Shown piece after piece: positions 50,810 through 59,277 of a stretch of DNA of 64,000 nucleotides (position 1 is its first letter; each line of letters opens with the position of its first letter). The DNA is from Acidobacteriota bacterium (lineage in GTDB: Bacteria; Acidobacteriota; Vicinamibacteria; Vicinamibacterales; CAVVIG01): the NCBI GenBank assembly GCA_016195265.1, contig JACPZW010000037.1, positions 1 through 64,000 on the forward strand. The letters are read 5' to 3'. The position numbers and the translations under genes are program-made. The notes beneath the pieces were generated by a model. The model worked only from the letters and a program-made list of their open reading frames with translations. It was not told the DNA's origin and did no database searches.

Positions 50810-53800
50810 ATGCTGCCGGGAGTCGACGGCCTCCTTCTCGCCGGCACGGTCGTCGAACGTCACGTGGGTGTAGCGACGGGCGAAATGGCCGTCGAGCGCG
50901 CGCGTCGTGAGTTGATCGCGTGGCGCCAGAAGTGCGGCACGCTGGGCCCGGCGTCCTCGCTGCGGGCCCTGCTGCAGCACGGCGCGGCGCCTCTGACGGC
51001 GGCGCTCGGCTTTGACCCGCCGGCGGCGGTCGAGCCGGCCGGCCCTGCGCTCGGCGCGACGCTGCGCGCCGGCGGACGCTCGGTCGCGCTGCTGGTTGCC
51101 CCGTGGGGCGAGGGACTCGACCCGCTGTGGCGCCTCGCGGTAACGCAGGCGCTGCGGCGCGCCGCCGCCTGGTGTCTGCTCTTCAACGGCGCGCACCTGC
51201 GCATCGTCGATGCGGGACGGCTCTACGCGCGGCGCTACATTCAGTTCGATCTCGACCTTGCGATCGATCACCCGCACGCGTTCGCCGCGATGTGGCGCGC
51301 GGCCCGCGCCGCCTCGCTGACGGCCGGCGCGGACGCGGCGGGATCGCTGCACGCACTCGTAGCCGAATCCGATCGGCACGCTGCCGCGGTGTGCCGATCT
51401 CTGCGCGACGGCGTGCTCGCCGCGTCGGGCGACGTGCTGCAGGCGCTCGTCGCCGGCCGTTCCGCCGCCCGGCTGCCGCCGATCGGCGACAGCTTCGAGC
51501 AGGCGCTGACGATCGTCTACCGCATGCTCTTCCTGCTTTTCGCCGAAGCGCGCGGGCTCGTGCCGCTCTGGCATCCGGTGTATCGCGAGAGCTACAGCCT
51601 CGAGACGCTGCGCGACCTCGCGGAGCGATCGGCGCCGTCGCCGGGTTTGTGGGACGCGCTGCGCGCCATGGCGCGGCTGGCCCACGCAGGCTGCCATGCC
51701 GGCGATTTGCGCGTGACGCCGTTCAACGGCCGTCTGTTCGCTCCGGCCCGTACGCCCCTCGCGGAGCGGCGCGATCTCGATGATGACGCCGCGCAACGCG
51801 CCGTGCTGGCGCTCTCGACGCGGCCGGCGCCCGATCGCGCCGGGCGCGAGCGGATCGCGTACCGTGAGCTCGGCGTCGAGCAGCTCGGCGCCGTCTACGA
51901 AACGCTCCTCGACTACACGCCACGCGTCAAACGGCCGTTGACGCGCGGCCGCGCGCGCGCGGCGGGCGCGCCGGGCACCGCTGGCAGCATCGTTACGCTG
52001 GAGTCCGGGTCGGGCGTGCGGAAGGCGACCGGGACGTTCTACACGCCCCAGCCGATCGCCGATTACCTCGTCCGGCGAACGCTCGGTCCGCTCGTCCGCG
52101 ACGCGACGCCCGAGCGCATTCTGCAACTGCGCATCGTCGATCCGGCGATGGGGAGCGGCGCGTTTCTGGTCGCGGCCTGCCGGTATCTGGCCGGCGCGTA
52201 CGAGGCCGTGCTCGTCCGCGCGGGCGGATGCCACCCGAGCGATTTCGACGAGGCCGAACGCGTCACGCTGCGCCGGACGATTGCCGAACGCTGTCTGTAC
52301 GGCGTCGACCTGAATCCGATGGCCGTGCAACTCGCGCGGCTGTCGCTCTGGCTCGCGACGCTGGCGGCCGATCGGCCGCTCAGCTTCCTGGATCACCGGC
52401 TGCAGACGGGCGACAGCCTGGTCGGCGCCTGGCTTGCCGACCTTCGGCATGCGCCGAACGTCCGCCGGCACGCGCGGACGGGCGCGGACCTGCCGCTGTT
52501 TGGCGACGATGCGGTCGTCGAGGCGCTTCGGGATTCGCTGCCGGTACGCTTCTCGCTCGAATCGGCGCCGAACGACACGCTCGCGCAGGTCCGTGCGAAA
52601 GAGCGCGCGTTCGCGGCGCTCACCGCGCGCGACGCCGTGTTGTCGCGATGGAAGCGCGTCGCGCATCTCTGGTGCTCGGCGTGGTTCACGCGGGCCGAGG
52701 GCGCCGACGCCGTGCCGGCGTCCGCGTTCGGCCCGCTGTCCGACGCGATTCTCGGCAGCCCGAGCGTGCTGCCGGCGCAGACGTCGGCCGCGCTGCTCGA
52801 CGCGTCGGATCGGACGGCGGAGGCGCGGCGGTTCTTTCACTGGGAACTGGAATTCCCGGAAGTGTTCTTCGGCGCCGACGGACGCCGCCTGCCGCTTGCC
52901 GGCTTCGACGCGGTGATCGGGAATCCGCCGTGGGACATGGTGCGCGCCGACGCGGGCGCCGCCGATGATCGCGCGAGCGCCCGCGCCGCAACCGCCGCGA
53001 TGCTGCGGTTCACGCGGGATGCGGGCGTGTACACGGCGCAGTCCGACGGCCACGCCAACCGTTATCAGCTGTTCGTCGAGCGCGCAATCGCACTCACGCG
53101 TCCGGGCGGCCGGATCGGACTCGTGCTGCCGTCGGGCCTGGCCGCCGATCACGGCAGCGCGCCGCTGCGGCGCCGGCTGTTCAACCACTGCGACGTCGAT
53201 GCGCTGGTCGGCGTGGACAACCATCGCGGCGTCTTCCCAATCCACCGGAGCATGCGATTCCTGCTGCTGACCGCGTCCGCGGGCTCGCCGACGACGCGCC
53301 TCGCCTGCCGCAGCGGGGTGAGCGACGCGGCCGATCTCGAGTCCGTCGGCGAGGATCCCGCCGAAACGTCGCCGTGGTTTCCCGTGCGCGTGACGCCTGC
53401 GTGGCTCGAGCGCGTGTCGGGACCCGGGCTCGCCGTGCCGGCGCTCAGGGACGCCGTCGATCTCGCCATCGTCGAGCGCGCGGCCACGCTGTTTCCGCCG
53501 CTGGGCGGCGCCGCGGGGTGGTCCGCGCATTTCGGCCGGGAGTTGAATGCGAGCGACGATCGCGCGGCGTTCCGCCCGGACCGCCTCGGCCTGCCCGTCA
53601 TCGACGGGAAGCATCTCGAGCCGTTCAGTGTCCGGCTGGGATCGGTCGGCCGCAGCATCAGGGCGGCGGATGCGCGGCGCCTGCTGCGCGCGGATCGTCA
53701 CGAGCGCCCGCGCCTCGCGTACCGCGACGTTGCAAGCGCGACGAACCGCGTGACGCTGATCGCGGCGATCCTTCCGGCGCACAGCGTGTCGACGCACACC

Positions 53801-54178
53801 GTCTTCTGCCTCCGCGATCCGCTGCCGCTCCGTGCGCAGCATTTCCTGTGCGGGCTGTTCAACAGCTTCGTCGTGAACTACCTGGTCCGGCTGCGCGTGA
53901 CCATGCACGTCACGACCGCGATGGTCGGGCAGTTGCCGATTCCGACGGCCGAGATCGCGCCTGGCGCGTTCGCCGAGATCGCCGCGCTCGCTCGCCTGCT
54001 GTCTCGTCGCTCCGATCCGCCGGCGCTCGCGCGGCTCAACGCGAGGGTGGCCGAGCTGTATCAGCTGAGCGTCCAGGAGTTCGAACACGTGCTGGGGACG
54101 TTTCCGTTGATTCCGATCGAGGAGCGACGAGAGACGCTGCGCACATATGCCACGGAGACACAGAGGACACGGAGATGA
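50810..54178 (+). CDS. Eco57I/type IIG-like adenine-specific DNA methyltransferase
   Basis: 1122 residues. The N-terminal 400 residues are unassigned. GTFYTPQPIADYLVRRTL introduces the N6-adenine MTase core, with SAM motif I DPAMGSGAFLV (about 444-454) and catalytic motif IV NPPWDM (about 705). The C-terminal half resembles a TaqI-type target-recognition domain (RVTMHVTTAMVGQLPIP). No clear PD-(D/E)XK site was seen in the N-terminal part, so it may be modification-only. ATG 50810; GTG 50807 also possible. Third gene of the helicase operon. Confidence 0.85.
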   Translation: MLPGVDGLLLAGTVVERHVGVATGEMAVERARRELIAWRQKCGTLGPASSLRALLQHGAAPLTAALGFDPPAAVEPAGPALGATLRAGGRSVALLVAPWGEGLDPLWRLAVTQALRRAAAWCLLFNGAHLRIVDAGRLYARRYIQFDLDLAIDHPHAFAAMWRAARAASLTAGADAAGSLHALVAESDRHAAAVCRSLRDGVLAASGDVLQALVAGRSAARLPPIGDSFEQALTIVYRMLFLLFAEARGLVPLWHPVYRESYSLETLRDLAERSAPSPGLWDALRAMARLAHAGCHAGDLRVTPFNGRLFAPARTPLAERRDLDDDAAQRAVLALSTRPAPDRAGRERIAYRELGVEQLGAVYETLLDYTPRVKRPLTRGRARAAGAPGTAGSIVTLESGSGVRKATGTFYTPQPIADYLVRRTLGPLVRDATPERILQLRIVDPAMGSGAFLVAACRYLAGAYEAVLVRAGGCHPSDFDEAERVTLRRTIAERCLYGVDLNPMAVQLARLSLWLATLAADRPLSFLDHRLQTGDSLVGAWLADLRHAPNVRRHARTGADLPLFGDDAVVEALRDSLPVRFSLESAPNDTLAQVRAKERAFAALTARDAVLSRWKRVAHLWCSAWFTRAEGADAVPASAFGPLSDAILGSPSVLPAQTSAALLDASDRTAEARRFFHWELEFPEVFFGADGRRLPLAGFDAVIGNPPWDMVRADAGAADDRASARAATAAMLRFTRDAGVYTAQSDGHANRYQLFVERAIALTRPGGRIGLVLPSGLAADHGSAPLRRRLFNHCDVDALVGVDNHRGVFPIHRSMRFLLLTASAGSPTTRLACRSGVSDAADLESVGEDPAETSPWFPVRVTPAWLERVSGPGLAVPALRDAVDLAIVERAATLFPPLGGAAGWSAHFGRELNASDDRAAFRPDRLGLPVIDGKHLEPFSVRLGSVGRSIRAADARRLLRADRHERPRLAYRDVASATNRVTLIAAILPAHSVSTHTVFCLRDPLPLRAQHFLCGLFNSFVVNYLVRLRVTMHVTTAMVGQLPIPTAEIAPGAFAEIAALARLLSRRSDPPALARLNARVAELYQLSVQEFEHVLGTFPLIPIEERRETLRTYATETQRTRR

Positions 54179-54243
54179 ATAAGCCACAGAGTCACAGAGG
54201 CACGGAGATGAATGGGCCACAGAGTCACGGGGACACTGAGCTG
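54150..54243. repeat. CACAGAGTCAC word repeats, left arm
   Basis: gccacggagacacagaggac, then gccacagagtcacagaggca and gggccacagagtcacgggga. Overlaps the methyltransferase C terminus. TGAATGGGCCACAGAGTCAC at 54209-54228 occurs inverted at 54785-54804. Confidence 0.8.
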
Positions 54244-54612
54244 ATGAGGCTGAATGAGCTGACGGCGCGGATCATTCGGTGCGCGATCGACGTGCACCGC
54301 GTCCTCGGTCCTGGTTTGCTGGAGAGCCTTTACGAGTCAGCGATGTGCATCGAGTTCGACGACCTCAAGATTGATTATGCTCGGCAGATATCGATTCCGG
54401 CGTACTACAAGGGCCACCTGCTCGGCCAATACCGCGTCGACCTCGTTGTCCAGGATCTCGTCTTGGTTGAAGTCAAGAGCGTGGAGCGACCGGTTCCAGT
54501 CTTCGAAGCGCAGCTCCTCACCTATCTTCGGCTCACCGGCAAACGCGTCGGCCTGTTGATCAATTTCAACTCTCGTCTTCTCAAGGAGGGCATCCAGCGC
54601 GTGATTCTTTGA
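54244..54612 (+). CDS. GxxExxY protein, PD-(D/E)XK-like
   Basis: 122 residues. Family signature LGPGLLESLYESAMCIEF (GxxExxY) and a nuclease-like core HLLGQYRVDLVVQDLVLVEVKS with D and ExK. Biological role of the family is not established. ATG at 54244 fits the family N terminus (LTARIIRCAIDVHRVLG); earlier in-frame ATGs (54175, 54208) lie in repeat sequence. The gene is enclosed by inverted repeat blocks and followed by a large hairpin. Confidence 0.85.
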   Translation: MRLNELTARIIRCAIDVHRVLGPGLLESLYESAMCIEFDDLKIDYARQISIPAYYKGHLLGQYRVDLVVQDLVLVEVKSVERPVPVFEAQLLTYLRLTGKRVGLLINFNSRLLKEGIQRVIL

Positions 54613-54757
54613 TCGCGCCGCACGACGCCGCGAAGCGGCGTGTCGGGAGGAACGAGTCACCGGAAACACAAGCCAATCGAAGCGTCCATGCTTGCGTTTC
54701 CGGTGACTCGTTCCTCCCGACGCCGACCGGCTCCGCCGGCCGGTCGTGCGACGCGTC
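54613..54757. repeat. Large multi-stem inverted repeat
   Basis: Core stem of about 32 bp with one mismatch: gtcgggaggaacgagtcacc (54642 onward) pairs with ggtgactcgttcctcccgac (ending 54721), loop of about 16 nt. Outer arms gccgcacgac and gtcgtgcg and small side stems (gccgcgaagcggc, ccggctccgccgg) would make a cloverleaf. Confidence 0.85.
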
Positions 54758-54778
54758 TTCGCAAGATCCGATCTCAGT

Positions 54779-54838
54779 GCCTCAGTGACTCTGTGGCCCA
54801 TTCACCTCTGTGTCTCGGTGTCCCTGTGGCTCGGGACG
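54779..54838. repeat. CACAGAGTCAC word repeats, right arm (inverted)
   Basis: gtgactctgtggcccattca at 54785-54804 is the exact inverse of 54209-54228; further tctgtgtctcggtgtccctg follows. Immediately upstream of the Fe-S/NrfD gene. Confidence 0.8.
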
Positions 54839-54863
54839 CGCGTGGTATATTCGCTCGCCCCGC

Positions 54864-56390
54864 ATGCCCAATTACGGGTTCGCAATCGATCTTCGAAAAT
54901 GCATCGGCTGTCACGCCTGCACGATCGCCTGCAAGGCGGAGCATCAGATTCCGGTCGGCGTCAACCGCTGCTGGGTCAAGACCGTCGAGGAGGGCACGTT
55001 CCCCGCGACGCGACGGCTGTTCTTTCCCGTGCTCTGCAACCAGTGCGCCGACGCGCCGTGCGTCGCCATCTGTCCGACGAACGCGCTCTTCAAGCGCCGC
55101 GACGGGATCGTCGATCTCCACGGCGACTCGTGCATCGGCTGCCGGGCGTGCATGGTCGCGTGCCCGTACGATCAGTTGTTCATCGATCCGAACACGCACA
55201 CCGCCGAGAAGTGCAATTTCTGCGCGAACCGCGTCGAGAACGAACTGCTGCCGGCCTGCGTCAGCGTCTGCCCCACCGAGTGCCGCATCTTCGGCGATCT
55301 CGACGACCCGGCGAGCGCCGTCGCGCGCATTGCGGCCGATGCCGCGATGGACGTCCGCAAGCCGGAAAAAGGCACGGCGCCGAAGGTCTTCTATCTCGGC
55401 GCCACAGACAGCGTGCTGCAGCCGGAAGCGTCGGTCCGCCCCTTCATCTATAAAGAAGGACAGATCCTGTTCCGTCCGCTCGGGTCGCCGTCGCCGGATT
55501 CGTCGCGCCCGGGCGACGCGCGCGTCGACTACGACACGCCGCACGTCAAGCCGTGGGGCATGGACATGGCGCTGTACCTGCTGGCGAAGGGCATCGGCAC
55601 GGGGGCGATGCTGTTGAGCGCCGTGCTGTGGCTGCTCGGCGAGCGCTCGGCGTTGTCCAGCCTGGTCGGGCCGTCGATTTCGCTCCTCTTCATCGTCGCG
55701 ACCGCCGTCATCCTCGTCGTCGATCTCGAGCGGCCCGAGCGGTTCTACTACATCCTCATCCGCCCGAACTGGCGATCGTGGATGGTCTGGGGCACGTACT
55801 TCCTCATCGCGCACGGCGCGATCGCCACGCTGTGGATCGCGTTGTCGTGGCTCGGGTTCACACGCGCGCTCGATGCGCTGGCGTGGCCGGCGATCGCCGT
55901 CGCGATCCTGGCGACGTGCTACACGGGCTTCCTCTTCGCGCAGGGCCTCGCGCGGGATCTGTGGCAGGGCCCGCAGTCCGCCATCGCGCTGCTCGCGCAG
56001 GCCGTCGCCGAGGGCGCCGCGATGCTGCTGCTCGCGGCACGGCTCGGGTCGATCGCGATCACGGGCGCCTCGACGTTGACGCTCGAATGGGTGCTCGGTG
56101 GCGCCGTCGCCGCACATCTCGCGTTCGTCATCGTCGAGAATTTGATCCTGCGGAGCGCCACGCGCCATCACGCGCTGGCCGTATCGGCCATTTGCCGCGG
56201 TCCGTTCGCGCTGCAGTTCTGGGGCGGCGCGCTCGCGTGCGGCGTCATCGCGCTGCTGGCCGTCGGCGCCGCCGCCGCAGGCGTGGATTCGGGCCGCGGC
56301 CCGCTGGCCGGCGCCGTCTTCGCGCTCGCCAGCAGCTTCGCCTGGGAATGGGTCTGGGTGGAGGCGGGACAAAGTGTCCCCCTGTCATAA
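54864..56390 (+). CDS. Fused 4Fe-4S ferredoxin (DmsB/PsrB-like) and NrfD-type membrane subunit
   Basis: 508 residues. Residues 1-190 carry four cubane sites: CIGCHACTIACK, CNQCADAPCVAICP, CIGCRACMVACP and CNFCANRVENELLPACVSVC. From about 230 there are eight or more transmembrane helices with the NrfD/PsrC pattern (DLERPERFYYILIRPNWRSW). The electron-transfer and quinone-binding subunits of a molybdoenzyme are thus one polypeptide. No Tat or Sec leader precedes the ferredoxin part (ATG 54864, PNYGFAIDLRKC), so clusters face the cytoplasm. Catalytic subunit gene follows. Confidence 0.9.
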   Translation: MPNYGFAIDLRKCIGCHACTIACKAEHQIPVGVNRCWVKTVEEGTFPATRRLFFPVLCNQCADAPCVAICPTNALFKRRDGIVDLHGDSCIGCRACMVACPYDQLFIDPNTHTAEKCNFCANRVENELLPACVSVCPTECRIFGDLDDPASAVARIAADAAMDVRKPEKGTAPKVFYLGATDSVLQPEASVRPFIYKEGQILFRPLGSPSPDSSRPGDARVDYDTPHVKPWGMDMALYLLAKGIGTGAMLLSAVLWLLGERSALSSLVGPSISLLFIVATAVILVVDLERPERFYYILIRPNWRSWMVWGTYFLIAHGAIATLWIALSWLGFTRALDALAWPAIAVAILATCYTGFLFAQGLARDLWQGPQSAIALLAQAVAEGAAMLLLAARLGSIAITGASTLTLEWVLGGAVAAHLAFVIVENLILRSATRHHALAVSAICRGPFALQFWGGALACGVIALLAVGAAAAGVDSGRGPLAGAVFALASSFAWEWVWVEAGQSVPLS

Positions 56391-56479
56391 TTGCGGATTG
56401 AGGAGTGCGGAATGCGGATTGAAGCATCAGCGGCGCCTTCTGCGGTCCCGAATCCGCACTCCGCATTCCTCAATCCGCA
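56391..56479. repeat. GCGGATTGAGGAGTGCGGA inverted repeat
   Basis: ttgcggattgaggagtgcgg pairs with ccgcactccgcattcctcaa (around 56454-56477). Same family as 38061-38133. Fills the spacer between the two oxidoreductase subunit genes. Confidence 0.8.
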
Positions 56480-59224
56480 ATGACAACGCCCTTCCGATCG
56501 CATCCCGATCCGTCCACCTGGGATGACTACGTCGACTTCGAGTCGACGAGCTGGCCGAAAAAAGATCGGCGGCACTACTGGATCATTCCCAGCATCTGCT
56601 TCAACTGCGAGTCGGCGTGCGGCATCCTCGCGTACGTCGACAAGGAACAGCTGACCGTCCGCAAGATCGAAGGCAACCCGCTGCATCCGGGCAGCCGCGG
56701 CCGCACGTGCGCGAAGGGCGTGGTTACGCCGAACCAGCTCGAGGATCCGGATCGGATTCTTTATCCGCTCAAGCGCGAGGGCGAGCGCGGCGCCGGCCAG
56801 TGGCGGCAGATTTCCTGGGAGGAAGCGCTCGACGACATCGGCGGGCGGATTCGCAAGGCGATTCTCGAGAACCGCCGCCACGAAATCATGTACCACGTGG
56901 GACGGCCCGGCGAGGACGGCTACGCCAATCGCGTCCTGCAGGCGTGGGGCGTGGACGGTCACAACAGCCACACCAACGTCTGTTCCTCGTCCGCGCGCCT
57001 CGGCCACTTTCTCTGGTGCGGCAACGATCGGCCGTCGCCCGACTACGCGCACGCGCAGACGATCCTGCTGCTGTCGTCGCACCTCGAGACCGGCCACTAC
57101 TTCAACCCGCACGCGCAGCGCATCATCGAGGGCCAGTCCAACGGCGCCACGCTCATCGTGATCGACCCGCGGCTGTCGAACACGTCGGCCAAGGCCAACC
57201 TGTGGCTGCCCGCGTACTCGGGCACGGAAGGCGCGCTGCTGCTCGCGATGGTGAAGGTCCTGCTCGACGAGGACCTGTACGACCGCGAGTTCGTACGGAC
57301 CTGGGTGGACTGGCGCGGCTACCTGCGCGCGGAGCGCGCCGACCTGGCCGTCACCTTCGACAACTTCATCGTCGCGCTGAAAGATCTGTACGCGTCGTTC
57401 ACGCCGGATTTCGCCGCGGCGGAGACCGGCGTCGATGCGGCGCAGATCGTCGAAGCGGCCCGCGCGATCGGCCGCGCACGCGGCACCTTCAGCACGCATA
57501 ACTGGCGATCGGCCGCGGCCGGCAATCTCTGGGGCTGGCAGATCACGCGCTGCCTGTACCTGCTCGTCGTACTGACCGGCTCGGTCGGCACGAAAGGCGG
57601 CGTCGGCCTGCACCTGTCGAACAAGTTCGTCCCGCAGCCGCCGACGACTCCAGCGCCAGCCGACTACTGGAACGAGCTGCTGTTCCCGCGCGAGTACCCG
57701 CTGGCGCACTTCGAAATGAGTTTCCTGCTGCCGCACCTGCTCAAGGAGAACCGCGGCAGGCTCGACGTGTACTTCACGCGCGTCTACAACCCGCTGTGGA
57801 CGAACCCCGACGGCTTCTCGTGGATGGAAATGCTGACCGACCGCGAGAAGATCGGCCTGCACGTTGCGCTGACGCCCACGTGGAGCGAGACGGCGTGGTT
57901 CGCCGACTACATCCTGCCGATGGGCCTCGGCACTGAGCGCCACGACACGATGAGCCAGGAGACGCACGCGGCGCAATGGCTCGGTTTCCGCCAGCCGGTC
58001 CTGCGTGTCGCGCGAGAGAAGCGCGGCGAAACCATCAACGCGACGTACGAAGCGAATCCGGGCGAAGTGTGGGAAGAGAGCGAATTCTGGGCTGCGCTCA
58101 CATGGCGCATCGATCCGGACGGATCGCTCGGCATCCGCAAGCACTTCGAATCGCCGGCGCGTCCCGGCCAGCCCGTGACGATGGACGAGTACTACGGCTG
58201 GATGTTCGAGCACTCCGTGCCGGGTTTGCCTGAAGCGGCGGCGCGCGAACGGCTCACGCCGCTCGCCTACATGCGCAGGTACGGCGCGTTCAAGGTCAAG
58301 GACGAGGTCTACAAAACGTACGAAGAGCCGTTGCCGGCGGGCGCCGTGGACGGCGCGGCGATCGACGAGACGCAGTCGCTCGTCGTCAAGGACGGCAGCG
58401 CGATCGGCGTCGTGATCGACGGCGTCGCGGTCGCCGGATTCAACACGCCGTCACGCCGCCTCGAGTTCTTCTCGCAGACCCTCGTGGATTGGGGCTGGCC
58501 CGAGCACGCCGTGCCGCGCTACGTGCCGGGCCACGTGCACTGGCGCGATCTGAAGCGCGAGAACGGCGAGTTCGATCTGCTGCCGAACTTCCGGCTGCCG
58601 ACGCTGATTCACACGCGATCGCCCGTGAAGTGGCTGTACGAGATCTCGCACGAGAACCCGCTGTGGATCGCGACCGAAGACGCGCGGCGCCATGGCGTCG
58701 GGACCGGCGATCTCGTCAAGGTGCGGACGCGCATCGGCTACTTCGTCACGCGCGCGTGGGTCACCGAAGGCATCCGGCCCGGCGTCCTCGGCATGTCGCA
58801 TCATCTCGGACGCTGGCGTCTGCACGAGGAGATGGGCAACCGGAACGCCTCCTCGCTGGTGACGATCGATCGCCAGGGGACGGGTTACAAGGTGACGCAG
58901 GTGCATGGCGCGCAGCCGTTTGCCAGCAGCGATCCCGACAGCTCGCGCATCTGGTGGAGCGATGTCGGCGTGCACCAGAATCTGACGTTCCCCGTGCAGC
59001 CCGACCCGGTGAGCGGCATGCACTGCTGGCACCAGCGCGTGACGCTCGAGAAAGCCGCGCCCGGCGACCGCTACGGCGACATCTTCGTGGACACGGCGAA
59101 GTCGCACGAGGTCTACAAGGAATGGCTGGCGCTGACGCGGCCCGCGCCCGGCCCCGGAGGGCTGCGCCGCCCGGTCTGGTTCGACCGCCCGCTGCGTCCC
59201 GTGCCCGCCGCGTATAAGCTGTAA
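56480..59224 (+). CDS. Molybdopterin-dependent oxidoreductase, catalytic subunit
   Basis: 914 residues, DMSO reductase superfamily. N-terminal 4Fe-4S site C-x2-C-x3-C plus distal Cys (ICFNCESACGILAYV ... GRTCAKGV). The likely Mo ligand is the Cys in HTNVCSSSARLGH. Later MGD-binding blocks include LIVIDPRLSNTSAKA and, at the C terminus, ISHENPLWIATEDA. No twin-arginine leader, so cytoplasmic. Nearest in style to polysulfide/thiosulfate/arsenate-type reductases, but the substrate cannot be assigned. Preceded by its Fe-S/NrfD partner, followed by a PAS kinase. Confidence 0.88.
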   Translation: MTTPFRSHPDPSTWDDYVDFESTSWPKKDRRHYWIIPSICFNCESACGILAYVDKEQLTVRKIEGNPLHPGSRGRTCAKGVVTPNQLEDPDRILYPLKREGERGAGQWRQISWEEALDDIGGRIRKAILENRRHEIMYHVGRPGEDGYANRVLQAWGVDGHNSHTNVCSSSARLGHFLWCGNDRPSPDYAHAQTILLLSSHLETGHYFNPHAQRIIEGQSNGATLIVIDPRLSNTSAKANLWLPAYSGTEGALLLAMVKVLLDEDLYDREFVRTWVDWRGYLRAERADLAVTFDNFIVALKDLYASFTPDFAAAETGVDAAQIVEAARAIGRARGTFSTHNWRSAAAGNLWGWQITRCLYLLVVLTGSVGTKGGVGLHLSNKFVPQPPTTPAPADYWNELLFPREYPLAHFEMSFLLPHLLKENRGRLDVYFTRVYNPLWTNPDGFSWMEMLTDREKIGLHVALTPTWSETAWFADYILPMGLGTERHDTMSQETHAAQWLGFRQPVLRVAREKRGETINATYEANPGEVWEESEFWAALTWRIDPDGSLGIRKHFESPARPGQPVTMDEYYGWMFEHSVPGLPEAAARERLTPLAYMRRYGAFKVKDEVYKTYEEPLPAGAVDGAAIDETQSLVVKDGSAIGVVIDGVAVAGFNTPSRRLEFFSQTLVDWGWPEHAVPRYVPGHVHWRDLKRENGEFDLLPNFRLPTLIHTRSPVKWLYEISHENPLWIATEDARRHGVGTGDLVKVRTRIGYFVTRAWVTEGIRPGVLGMSHHLGRWRLHEEMGNRNASSLVTIDRQGTGYKVTQVHGAQPFASSDPDSSRIWWSDVGVHQNLTFPVQPDPVSGMHCWHQRVTLEKAAPGDRYGDIFVDTAKSHEVYKEWLALTRPAPGPGGLRRPVWFDRPLRPVPAAYKL

Positions 59225-59277
59225 CGAACCACGGACGGGCCCGCAAGCCGGAAAACTGTCACAATTGGTGTGGGTCC

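Noticed and set aside
50738-54220. A continuous open frame of over 1100 codons on the minus strand
   Set aside because: It is antisense to the methyltransferase gene, Arg/Ala/Gly-rich, with no motif; the plus strand carries clear SAM-binding and NPPW motifs. High GC keeps antisense frames open throughout this window.
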